Of a stretch of 64,000 nt of DNA, positions 23,579-32,730 are shown one piece after another. The notes beneath the pieces are model-generated. The model was given only the letters and a program-made list of their open reading frames with translations. It did not search any database and was not told the origin of the DNA. Both the position numbers and the translations under genes were made by a program. This stretch comes from CAZBQJ01 sp964494085 (GTDB lineage: Bacteria; Patescibacteriota; Gracilibacteria; UBA1369), in the NCBI GenBank assembly GCA_964494085.1, contig CAZBQJ010000001.1, positions 334,580 to 398,579 on the forward strand, written 5' to 3'. Each line of letters begins with the position of its first letter. The stretch's first letter is position 1.

Positions 23579-26386
23579 CCATACAAAAGTAGAAATTAGA
23601 CACTTATATCTGCCTACAGGACAAAATTGTTACACACGTTATCTACAAAAGTAGAAATTAGACACTTATATCTGCCCCCCGTGTCATTAAAACCTGAATC
23701 ATCATCTACAAAAGTAGAAATTAGACACTTATATCTGCCCTCATCAAAGTCAGTGGCATATTTTTGTTCGATCTACAAAAGTAGAAATTAGACACTTATA
23801 TCTGCCGTTTTTAAACTTGCCGTTTTCCATTGGATCTACAAAAGTAGAAATTAGACACTTATATCTGCCAAGATTCTTCCGCTGCTGCGTATCAAGATCT
23901 ACAAAAGTAGAAATTAGACACTTATATCTGCCTTTGGCCGTGTTAAATTCTCAGTATGAATCTACAAAAGTAGAAATTAGACACTTATATCTGCCTTTTG
24001 AAGACTTAAAAGAACAAATAGGATCTACAAAAGTAGAAATTAGACACTTATATCTGCCATGGCAAGAAATAAGACAAACGGGAGAATCTACAAAAGTAGA
24101 AATTAGACACTTATATCTGCCGTATCCGCAACACCATTACTATCAGTATCTACAAAAGTAGAAATTAGACACTTATATCTGCCGCTCTCGGAGCTGGGGG
24201 TGCTGGTGGATCTACAAAAGTAGAAATTAGACACTTATATCTGCCGGTTTTAAATGGAGTCCTCGCGTTTTTATCTACAAAAGTAGAAATTAGACACTTA
24301 TATCTGCCTCTGGAGCCAGTGGAGGCAATGGTGGGTTATCTACAAAAGTAGAAATTAGACACTTATATCTGCCCGGTTGCAACTAAGGTGGAGACAAGAG
24401 TATCTACAAAAGTAGAAATTAGACACTTATATCTGCCAATGTTTAAAGAACTTTTTGCGAGATTATCTACAAAAGTAGAAATTAGACACTTATATCTGCC
24501 TTGGCTCTGATTCAATTATTCTCCAGATCTACAAAAGTAGAAATTAGACACTTATATCTGCCAATCTTTATTTAGGTTTAAGGCCTTCAATCTACAAAAG
24601 TAGAAATTAGACACTTATATCTGCCCTTACTTTGCGTCCAAAATCTCTTGCATCTACAAAAGTAGAAATTAGACACTTATATCTGCCTGTCTGGTTGTTG
24701 CTGGTTGCGGCGTTATCTACAAAAGTAGAAATTAGACACTTATATCTGCCAGGAACACTATTGCCGAAGACGAATTATCTACAAAAGTAGAAATTAGACA
24801 CTTATATCTGCCAGGTGAATCCTTATCTTTTACCGAATTATCTACAAAAGTAGAAATTAGACACTTATATCTGCCCAAAGCCTTGCCGTCTACTCTATCA
24901 AAATCTACAAAAGTAGAAATTAGACACTTATATCTGCCCTACCGCACTTACGTCTGCCTGATGCCATCTACAAAAGTAGAAATTAGACACTTATATCTGC
25001 CACTGCAATGGGTGATGCCTCTAAATGTATCTACAAAAGTAGAAATTAGACACTTATATCTGCCATTATCTTGCTTGACGCCTCTGTTAGTATCTACAAA
25101 AGTAGAAATTAGACACTTATATCTGCCTAACACACATACAATGAATCTAATTAAATCTACAAAAGTAGAAATTAGACACTTATATCTGCCGCTCCTAGCG
25201 TGACTGCGCTCTTGGTATCTACAAAAGTAGAAATTAGACACTTATATCTGCCACACGGGCGGCTCGATGGTCGCCATTGATCTACAAAAGTAGAAATTAG
25301 ACACTTATATCTGCCCTTGAAAGCATTCAATAATCCATACCCGATCTACAAAAGTAGAAATTAGACACTTATATCTGCCGCTGATTGATGAAATTGCGAT
25401 TCGGTGATCTACAAAAGTAGAAATTAGACACTTATATCTGCCTCTCTTAACTCACCAGTCAATTTATTATCTACAAAAGTAGAAATTAGACACTTATATC
25501 TGCCTGACTGGTAGCAATTGCACACAACGTATCTACAAAAGTAGAAATTAGACACTTATATCTGCCGAATACAGAGACGAGGACAAAGGGCAAGGATCTA
25601 CAAAAGTAGAAATTAGACACTTATATCTGCCGACACAGGCAAGGGACTGAAAGTCATATCTACAAAAGTAGAAATTAGACACTTATATCTGCCCTTCAAG
25701 CTGCTGCTAGTTTAGCTGGAAATCTACAAAAGTAGAAATTAGACACTTATATCTGCCCTCCGCAACTCTTTACGTTCTGCGACTATCTACAAAAGTAGAA
25801 ATTAGACACTTATATCTGCCGATCGACGTTGTATTCGACATTATAGCATCTACAAAAGTAGAAATTAGACACTTATATCTGCCTTTACCGGACGCCGAAG
25901 CAGACATGAAATCTACAAAAGTAGAAATTAGACACTTATATCTGCCCTTTTTCGCCCGTGCTAACATATTAACGATCTACAAAAGTAGAAATTAGACACT
26001 TATATCTGCCTAGCCAGCGTGGAGGAGCGCATCAAACATCTACAAAAGTAGAAATTAGACACTTATATCTGCCGGGTTACAACACTGTCAGACGTTGTCA
26101 ATCTACAAAAGTAGAAATTAGACACTTATATCTGCCGTTCGGCGGTAACAATCAATTCACCAAATCTACAAAAGTAGAAATTAGACACTTATATCTGCCC
26201 GGCGAATCCTTGGCTTCACTTAAACAATCTACAAAAGTAGAAATTAGACACTTATATCTGCCGGAGGTTGGCAAAGCGGAGGTTGGCATCTACAAAAGTA
26301 GAAATTAGACACTTATATCTGCCGTTGCTTCAACCGTTCAAACACTAGATATCTACAAAAGTAGAAATTAGACACTTATATCTGCC
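23579..26386 (-). CRISPR. Type V-A CRISPR array: 45 repeats, 44 spacers
   Basis: The 36-bp repeat, read on the minus strand, begins GGCAGATATAAGTGTC and ends in AATTTCTACTTTTGTAGAT, the Cas12a handle with stem TCTAC/GTAGA and loop TTTT. Counting by eye gives 45 copies, starting at 23579, 23641, 23704 and so on to 26351. All look identical except the leftmost, which differs at its last three minus-strand bases. Spacers are 25-31 nt; 26 of 44 are 27 nt. Repeat polarity, the degenerate left end and cas2 on the right all show transcription on the minus strand from a leader at 26387-26558. No two spacers appear identical. Confidence 0.99.
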
Positions 26387-26558
26387 CCTGTAATTGAAGG
26401 CAACAAGCCGAAAAAGATACAAATGGACAAAAATGAACCACGACTTTTTGGCTTATTGACATAGTCTGAATTTATTAAGACTGAGGTTTGGCAGTTTTTA
26501 GATATAAACATTATAACTTCCACGTTATAAAAGCTGATTGTGCAAAGGACAGAAGCTG
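26387..26558 (-). promoter_or_regulatory. CRISPR leader
   Basis: This 172-bp AT-rich gap lies between cas2 and the first (newest) repeat. On the minus strand it holds a TATAAT hexamer (26510-26515) within the inverted repeat TTATAAC/GTTATAA (26511-26530 region), a candidate pre-crRNA promoter. A second inverted repeat, AGTCT/AGACT, lies at about 26463-26482. No strong -35 element is seen. New spacers are expected to enter at 26386. Confidence 0.7.
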
Positions 26559-26837
26559 TTACATAAACAATATTTCAATATCTTCATTACCAGCATGTCC
26601 AAACTTCAATACCTTTTTATCACAAGCCTCGCAAAATTTAAAGATATAAATACTATCACCTATCGTAAACATCTTCTTATATTTGTGTTCAATTTCATCA
26701 ACTATATTATTTAAAATTCTTGGACTGTTTTTTATCCTAAACACCGAATATTGAACCCTCACTCCATATTTCTTCAGGAACTTAGCAAATTTCGTCCGGG
26801 TTTTATCAACAGTGAAATCATAGGTAATGATCAACAT
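26559..26837 (-). CDS. cas2: CRISPR-associated endonuclease Cas2
   Basis: A 92-residue protein with the ferredoxin-like fold of Cas2. The first strand LIITYDFTVDKTRTKFAKFL carries the conserved Asp near residue 6, and YGVRVQYSVFRI is the typical second strand. Cas2 dimers bridge two Cas1 dimers in the spacer-integration complex. It begins 2 bp after the end of cas1 and ends next to the leader, so it is the last gene of the cas4-cas1-cas2 set. Confidence 0.95.
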   Translation of the reverse strand: MLIITYDFTVDKTRTKFAKFLKKYGVRVQYSVFRIKNSPRILNNIVDEIEHKYKKMFTIGDSIYIFKFCEACDKKVLKFGHAGNEDIEILFM

Positions 26838-26839
26838 AT

Positions 26840-27811
26840 CTATTTATAAATGAAATCAGGGAAATCATCAGTTTCGTTTAAGACGGCAAAGTAAAATCGC
26901 TTAATATATTTAAAAATATCTTCCTTCCTATTCATAATTGCCTCAGAAAAAACCCTTAAATATTTCTTCTGGCATTCAAACTTCATAACATACCCATTTT
27001 TGGTCTTTTTGAAATCAGAACTCTTCACTTGTTTCAAGGAATACGCTTTTAATAAAGCTTTATCAATAATACATCTAAATGGCTCCACCAGGTCACAGGT
27101 AAGCGATTTCCTCTGAAAGAAAAGTTGATGGTAAATTCCTTTATAGGTATCAAATCCATGTAAGCGCAGGAGGCTATCCACAAAATTGAAAAGAAAAGTG
27201 TAACCAATATCCAAAAGTAAATTATTAATATCAATTTTAGTTCTGGGCATTCTGGCATACCAATCGTGTTTCCCAAATAGTTCTCTGAAATACACCTTAC
27301 TAAAAGCACCTTCCACACCCATCAATTGATCTATTCGATCATATTGTGCAATTTTAGTACGAAATTCTTTCATATAATTATGTTTACTCTTCTTAACAAA
27401 GAAATCTGGGTTCAGTTCTTTTATCAAAGCCAATTGATTGGCAATCTTGTTCAACATTAGTTTCCGGGCAAATTCCAAATCTTTATTAAAACTATACTGA
27501 TTAAATCTCAATAAATAGTTACCTTCGGCTACTGCTCCAATTTCAGCATAAACATTAAAGTTATATTTATTGGTCATAATAATAGATACTCCATAACTTA
27601 GAAGTTTCTTGATTAATACAGAGGTAAGAGTAAATTCGCCCATAATAAAAACTGCGAATAGACACGAACAACTGACCTGATTTACCATTTTCCCCTCTTC
27701 GTCATAAACGGCCAAATTTTCATTCTTTACTTTCAAAGTACTCAGCTTCTCTTCATTATTGAGGCCAATAAAGACAATTTGTTTATGAATAAAATCAGGT
27801 AACTGCAGCAT
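26840..27811 (-). CDS. cas1: CRISPR-associated endonuclease Cas1
   Basis: A 323-residue integrase of the Cas12a-associated Cas1 branch. The N-terminal beta domain includes NNEEKLSTLKVKNENLAVYD. The catalytic region shows the metal-binding Glu in VEGAFSKVYF, His in KGIYHQLFF and Asp/Glu in CDLVEPFR. I choose the ATG at 27811: the frame is open further upstream, but that would overlap cas4, and the family N-terminus (LPDFIHKQIVFIG) begins here. The start lies 1 bp after the cas4 stop codon, so the genes are translationally linked. Confidence 0.95.
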   Translation of the reverse strand: MLQLPDFIHKQIVFIGLNNEEKLSTLKVKNENLAVYDEEGKMVNQVSCSCLFAVFIMGEFTLTSVLIKKLLSYGVSIIMTNKYNFNVYAEIGAVAEGNYLLRFNQYSFNKDLEFARKLMLNKIANQLALIKELNPDFFVKKSKHNYMKEFRTKIAQYDRIDQLMGVEGAFSKVYFRELFGKHDWYARMPRTKIDINNLLLDIGYTFLFNFVDSLLRLHGFDTYKGIYHQLFFQRKSLTCDLVEPFRCIIDKALLKAYSLKQVKSSDFKKTKNGYVMKFECQKKYLRVFSEAIMNRKEDIFKYIKRFYFAVLNETDDFPDFIYK

Positions 27812-27812
27812 A

Positions 27813-28355
27813 TTAGTGACATAAGGGTTTATAAATACACATCTGGCACTTCGTTTCAGGTGTATCAACCTTATCCATCAAAATATTAAAATGTCGCATT
27901 CTAGTGATTAGATCTTCAAATTCAGCCATTTCCAAATCACTAGGCAATTCTATCTCATAATTTTTATTGTCTTTATAAGAATACAATCTCATTTTTTTAA
28001 CTTGATAACCCATTTCCTCCAAACAGACTTTTTGAGCATAAAGCTGATATTTAAATCCCTGATAAACCTGTTTAATCTGATATTTCCTCTCAGTCAAAAG
28101 CCCCTTCTTTATATCAAAAACATCAATTTTTCCACATAAAGACCAGCGATCACTAAAAACATAAGTCCCCTGCAAAACATGTTTGGAAGTAGAATAACTA
28201 CCTTCATCAACACTCTCATGTTTAATCCTTCCAATGGTTTGTGGTTCAGCATGGAAAGTCCTCTTGTCAAAATTGTCAAAAACCCCATGGAAATAAAGTG
28301 ATTTCGGGCAAAAAATAAAGTCATTGAGCTTGGTTATTTGTATATAATCCTCCAT
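27813..28355 (-). CDS. cas4: CRISPR-associated exonuclease Cas4
   Basis: A 180-residue RecB-family nuclease with an iron-sulfur cluster. GKIDVFD, TERKYQ and QGFKYQLYAQ correspond to the nuclease motifs. The four cluster cysteines are Cys16 in FIFCPKS and three in CQMCIYKPLC at the C-terminus. In type V-A systems Cas4 trims prespacers and helps select those with a correct PAM. It sits between cas12a, 72 bp upstream, and cas1, 1 bp downstream. A terminator-like hairpin occupies the gap to cas12a. Confidence 0.95.
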   Translation of the reverse strand: MEDYIQITKLNDFIFCPKSLYFHGVFDNFDKRTFHAEPQTIGRIKHESVDEGSYSTSKHVLQGTYVFSDRWSLCGKIDVFDIKKGLLTERKYQIKQVYQGFKYQLYAQKVCLEEMGYQVKKMRLYSYKDNKNYEIELPSDLEMAEFEDLITRMRHFNILMDKVDTPETKCQMCIYKPLCH

Positions 28356-28373
28356 CTGTTTATTTACACATTT

Positions 28374-28409
28374 AAAAAAGGGATAAATCTTTAGATTATA
28401 CCCCTTTTT
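28374..28409 (-). terminator. Imperfect terminator-like hairpin between cas12a and cas4
   Basis: On the minus strand GGGG-TATAATCT and AGATTTAT-CCC pair around AAAG with small bulges, followed by TTTTTT. A TATAAT hexamer inside the stem could also start cas4-cas1-cas2 transcription. It may attenuate read-through from cas12a into the adaptation genes. Confidence 0.5.
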
Positions 28410-28427
28410 CAGCGCTTTTCACAGCTA

Positions 28428-31400
28428 CTATCTGATTTTCCTCTTACCTGTCAAAAGTTTCTTATTATCTTTAATCCAATTCTCCCAAATATCTTTTCCA
28501 GCCAACCAGGCGTCCCATTCTTCATCACGCACCAACAAGCCATAGTTCCTCTTGATGTGCTCATTCATCAAAACACCTTTCCTAGCAATATTAAAAGCAC
28601 CATTGGCATCTCCTGAAGTTGGTAAACCCTCTTTTACCTCACGCGAGTCAAAATGGTCCCCATTCTCGTCTCTAATCGGCGACTGTAAGAAATCCGTGTC
28701 CCTCTGATTGCCAGACTCACCAGTATTTCTGATCTGTTGGATCAAATCAAGCGCAAAACGTAGAGATTCCCAAGCCGTATGTTCTGCAGAAACTTTGGCT
28801 AACTGCAAATCTTCATCAACAATTTGAGCAAGTAATGATTTAGATTTATCAAAATCAACAAAAATTCCATCCAAAATCTCCATTAAATTAATTTTAACAA
28901 CCGTCCAATTATCATGCGCTTTGTCTCTATAGCCCCGATATCTATCTAGACTCTTTCCATTTTTTCCAGAATAAAGCCGCCATTTCTTACCCAACCCATC
29001 TTTATATTCAAAACAATAGTCCTTACCATCAAATGTAATCTCAGTAAATTTTTCAATAATTTGTTTTTTAATCTTATCCTCAGAACCTTTCTGCAGATAA
29101 ACTCTCTTCCTCCAACCAGTCACAGGGTCGGTCTGTGAGGTATAATTAGCTCGTGTATAAAGCATTATTCCCACCTGTTTCCTATTTTCTATATCCCCAT
29201 AATTAGTCACTGGTGGTGTAAGTTGCAAAGCCCTAGTCACCGATCCAACCTCCCCCAACGGTACTTTCTTATCAACCAAAAAATTCAATTTCTTGGCCAA
29301 AGCCAGTTCGAACTTCTGATAAACAGAATTCTCAATTTTTTGTCGACCTCGTTTAAAGCCGGTATTCAAATCTTCCATCACAATAAACGCCTTATGCTCC
29401 ATAGCCAGATCAGCAATCTTTCTAATCGCCTGAGAAATATACCCTTCTTTTAATTTTTTAATTGTTCCGATGGTCTGCCAATTCTTTCTAGCAAAATCCC
29501 TATCTCCAGCCCTAGTGATCAACATCTCGTTATAATCCTTACATTCAACAATTTCTTTCTTCTCATTACCATCCTTATCGATAACTCTTTTTTCCACCTT
29601 AATAATCCGAGGATTCCCGTCCTGATCAACAAATGGCAAGTTCAAAGTACCCTGGACCGTCTTTCCAGTTTTATCCTTAACAGGAATACCATTCTGATCA
29701 ACCAAATAATAATAGGCTAAATGTTTTTCTCCACGGTCAATACCAAGAAAGGTTGTTTCAGTATTTTTAGACAGCTCTTCTTTAGCTAAATCATTCATTC
29801 TGAGATCCTTCAAACAAAAATTTAAAGTTATCGGCACATGAAACAAAAATTTCTCTTTAGAAAAGCGGTAGTTTTTTATAACCTCCTTACCATTATGGTC
29901 ATTAGTCCATTCTAATTTATCTTTAGACAAAGCTTTTCGATAAAAAACTTCTGCCTCACCATTTAATTTCGGCTTGTTCAAGACATCTTCAAACACTGCA
30001 TTCCAATACAAAGTATGCAGGTTATCTTGATGATTAGTTTTCTTATTGGCATTATTATCCTGATTTTTTATCTCAAATAGATATATTTTGCCTTGATCTA
30101 CAAGGCCGTCTAAAACAGATTTATCCACATTCACAAAACTCAACCTATACCCCTGCTTTTCTACATCCGTATAAAACTGGCTAATATCCTGGTAATCTTT
30201 TGTTTCTTTAAATTTAAAATTAAAACATTGCCAATCTTCATATTTCTCCAATCCTTTCTTATAGAAGTCAATAACCTTAAATAAACTCTCCTTCGAAAAA
30301 TCTACCCCTTTCTTAAAAAGTCCTTTGTCATAAACTTCTAACAACTCCAGAGTAGCGCCATACTTAAATCTGTTTTTACCTGGAAGTAAACATTTTGGAA
30401 GCATCTTGTTAGGACCTGGAAGTAATTTATAATTCATTTTTTGCCAAACCTCATTACCTTGAATCAAATCATATAAAGTGTTCTTATCATTCTTCTCAAA
30501 GATTTTATTGTGCCCTTTTTGAGGCTTTTTCGGTTTTGCAATTATTGCTAGATACTGTCTTTTCTCTGGATCTCTCAAAATAATACATGAATTAGCCGAT
30601 TCTTTATTCATATCCCATCCTCCTGCTAAATTACTGTTCTCAAAATTCAACTTCAATTTATTCTTCTTTGCGTCATCCTGAGGTTTCCTCGTCAAATAAT
30701 TCCGCACCGCGTCGTACCATTTAAACCAATCCACACGGTGTTTCTGTCCAGCAAAGTCCACCTCACCATTCAAAATATTGTTTAAACCTTCAGTTAAAGT
30801 GCTATCCACAGGTGCCCCTTTAATCTTATTGGCTCTTACCACAAAATATTTCAACATCTGATTAACAGTCAAAGCCTGGTCCATCCAGATCTTTATCTTA
30901 TGTTTACTATCTTCTTCAGTATAACCCTTCAATTTCAAAACATCATGTGCCATTACCGAAAACAACTTAGAACATTTTGTTATATCATCAAAAATTAGTT
31001 CTAATAATGCTTCTGAGGCAGAGTTGCTTCTTTCAATAATCGACTTTTTCTCCGCATCTTCCAAAATAGAATTTTTAAACAAACCCATTTGCCAATCCTC
31101 AACACCATCCAACACTTCAAACAACCCCTGTAATTCAACCACTTCAGGAATTTTTATTTCCTCTTCATCACCCTTTTTACCTTTATTAAAAATCTTTGCA
31201 TCTCTTAATTTCTCTTTCAGCTCATACCAATTGGCAAAATATTTATTAGATATACTGTTTACTGCCACTTTAGACCAATAAACTCCAGAATAATCCCCCT
31301 TATTCATTAAATAACTCAACAATTCAGGAACAGTATTTATTAAACCATCATCAGTTTCACCCACAAATAACCTCTTTCCAGTTAAATCAGCTAATTGCAA

Positions 31401-32471
31401 AATCTCTTCAACGGAAAATGCGTCTTTATCATCTTTACGTGCGATCTCTGCTTCAGCTTTCTTATTATGAGTTAATTCAAAAAATAAAGATTTTTTCTCT
31501 CCACAGCCAATTTGTTTATACAAGGTTTTAAATAACGATAATTTTTTAAACCCGTCTTCTTTGGACTTCGATTGATTGTAAAGGTTTATTAAAAAGTTAG
31601 CATTGGAAATTTGCTTATTGTATGCCTCGATTCCATGTTGAGATAAGCATTTATTAAAATATTCAATTTTAAACAATTCACTTTTAATCTCCTCTAACAC
31701 TTGATCGTCTTTATCTACCAAACTATTGCCAGCAGTCTTTAAAAGATTGTAAATATCCAAATATCCGTTCTGATTGCCAGCAAACAAAATCAAATTATCA
31801 CAAAATCTTGGCAGATTGTCGCTAACAATCCTTGTCGCAACTGCCGTAGCTTTTTCATCCTTAGTAACATAGTAATTTTCTCTATTCTGATTAAAACCGC
31901 TCAAGTATGTGAAAAACCCTTTAAAGTGACCCAAAGCATTTAATATTTCCTCCTCTGTTTTTATTCCAGAAAATTGTGCAGCATTTTTCCTTATATATTC
32001 TAAAATCCCACTTTCGGTCAGAATTTTAAAGCCTGTTTCAGTCAAAATATCTTTATCTTTCTCATTCTTACCAGCCCTTTCTTTCCAAAGTTTGGCAGTT
32101 TGCCCATAAGCTTTACCGATCTCAATACGTAAAAGCTTCTCTATTTTTTCTAGTTCCTTTTCACCTAGCTCCTCTCTTCTTTTATATTTATCCAAATAAT
32201 CAGAAAAATTTATCATAGCCACTACCTTCGACTCTAAACTTTCATTGATAAATTCCTCATGCAAAGCATCAAATACCGGTTTCAAAGTCTGATACGCATC
32301 TTCAATCTCCTGATCTCTCAAAAAGGTCTGCAGTTTCGGGTCAAACTTCAAATGATCACGCATATTTTCTAAAGTCTTTCCTACCGGCTTCAACTCAAAC
32401 CGCAGCGTTTTAGAGAGAGCATACTGATTGGTAAACTTATCAAAAGTCCGGTCATTCTTCTTCTGCTGCAT
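28428..32471 (-). CDS. cas12a: CRISPR-associated effector nuclease Cas12a (Cpf1)
   Basis: A 1347-residue RNA-guided DNA nuclease that also processes its own pre-crRNA. The N-terminus FTNQYALSKTLRFELKPVG is typical of Cas12a. The PAM-contacting region has GGWDMNKE and LLPGPNKMLPK. RuvC-I Asp912 (FLGIDRGEKH), RuvC-II Glu1033 (IVMEDLNTGF) and RuvC-III Asp1288 (DANGAFN) are all intact, and the Nuc-lobe SPIRDENGDHFDSRE segment is present. It is 40-50 residues longer than the FnCas12a and AsCas12a lengths I recall, mainly through an enlarged RuvC-I to RuvC-II segment. Base composition is A+T-rich. All motifs needed for activity are visible. Confidence 0.97.
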   Translation of the reverse strand: MQQKKNDRTFDKFTNQYALSKTLRFELKPVGKTLENMRDHLKFDPKLQTFLRDQEIEDAYQTLKPVFDALHEEFINESLESKVVAMINFSDYLDKYKRREELGEKELEKIEKLLRIEIGKAYGQTAKLWKERAGKNEKDKDILTETGFKILTESGILEYIRKNAAQFSGIKTEEEILNALGHFKGFFTYLSGFNQNRENYYVTKDEKATAVATRIVSDNLPRFCDNLILFAGNQNGYLDIYNLLKTAGNSLVDKDDQVLEEIKSELFKIEYFNKCLSQHGIEAYNKQISNANFLINLYNQSKSKEDGFKKLSLFKTLYKQIGCGEKKSLFFELTHNKKAEAEIARKDDKDAFSVEEILQLADLTGKRLFVGETDDGLINTVPELLSYLMNKGDYSGVYWSKVAVNSISNKYFANWYELKEKLRDAKIFNKGKKGDEEEIKIPEVVELQGLFEVLDGVEDWQMGLFKNSILEDAEKKSIIERSNSASEALLELIFDDITKCSKLFSVMAHDVLKLKGYTEEDSKHKIKIWMDQALTVNQMLKYFVVRANKIKGAPVDSTLTEGLNNILNGEVDFAGQKHRVDWFKWYDAVRNYLTRKPQDDAKKNKLKLNFENSNLAGGWDMNKESANSCIILRDPEKRQYLAIIAKPKKPQKGHNKIFEKNDKNTLYDLIQGNEVWQKMNYKLLPGPNKMLPKCLLPGKNRFKYGATLELLEVYDKGLFKKGVDFSKESLFKVIDFYKKGLEKYEDWQCFNFKFKETKDYQDISQFYTDVEKQGYRLSFVNVDKSVLDGLVDQGKIYLFEIKNQDNNANKKTNHQDNLHTLYWNAVFEDVLNKPKLNGEAEVFYRKALSKDKLEWTNDHNGKEVIKNYRFSKEKFLFHVPITLNFCLKDLRMNDLAKEELSKNTETTFLGIDRGEKHLAYYYLVDQNGIPVKDKTGKTVQGTLNLPFVDQDGNPRIIKVEKRVIDKDGNEKKEIVECKDYNEMLITRAGDRDFARKNWQTIGTIKKLKEGYISQAIRKIADLAMEHKAFIVMEDLNTGFKRGRQKIENSVYQKFELALAKKLNFLVDKKVPLGEVGSVTRALQLTPPVTNYGDIENRKQVGIMLYTRANYTSQTDPVTGWRKRVYLQKGSEDKIKKQIIEKFTEITFDGKDYCFEYKDGLGKKWRLYSGKNGKSLDRYRGYRDKAHDNWTVVKINLMEILDGIFVDFDKSKSLLAQIVDEDLQLAKVSAEHTAWESLRFALDLIQQIRNTGESGNQRDTDFLQSPIRDENGDHFDSREVKEGLPTSGDANGAFNIARKGVLMNEHIKRNYGLLVRDEEWDAWLAGKDIWENWIKDNKKLLTGKRKIR

Positions 32472-32496
32472 TGGGAAAAATTAAGAAATTATTAAT

Positions 32497-32526
32497 TCTA
32501 TACTCCATTAATTATATTTTCCTCAA
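32497..32526 (-). promoter_or_regulatory. Candidate promoter for cas12a
   Basis: On the minus strand TTGAGG (32521-32526), an 18-bp spacer and TATAGA (32497-32502) lie 26 bp upstream of the cas12a start. A second TATAAT occurs within the spacer. Matches are partial. Confidence 0.4.
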
Positions 32527-32704
32527 ACTTTATAAATTGATTACTGTAATATTTATTTTCTAATCTGGCAAATGTCCAAATGGTTCGCGCACCATCGCCA
32601 GCGTATCGCGTCGTAAAGCGGCCTTCATCAAGCCAGACATACCTAGCTTTCAATATAAAGTTTACAACCTCTTCAGCTACATTTAATCTGGATAGGATAA
32701 AGTA
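32498..32704 (-). other. Open frame upstream of cas12a, possible gene remnant
   Basis: A frame of 68 codons without ATG, between stops, reads like protein, including VWLDEGRFTTRYAGDGAR and IWTFARLENKYYSNQF. A TTG at 32651-32653 could start a 51-residue product. Its middle is GC-richer than both flanks, unlike a promoter region. I cannot name a family. It may be the tail of a lost gene cut when the cas cluster arrived. Confidence 0.3.
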
Positions 32705-32730
32705 CTATCACCAACCTAACCCTGAAAATC

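Noticed and set aside
23817..25967. Long open frames on both strands across the CRISPR array
   Set aside because: They arise because a repeat-plus-spacer unit of 63 bp keeps frame; each translates the repeat over and over and has no gene features.
26387..28427. A tracrRNA for the CRISPR system
   Set aside because: Cas12a needs none, and no anti-repeat complementary to the repeat was seen outside the array.
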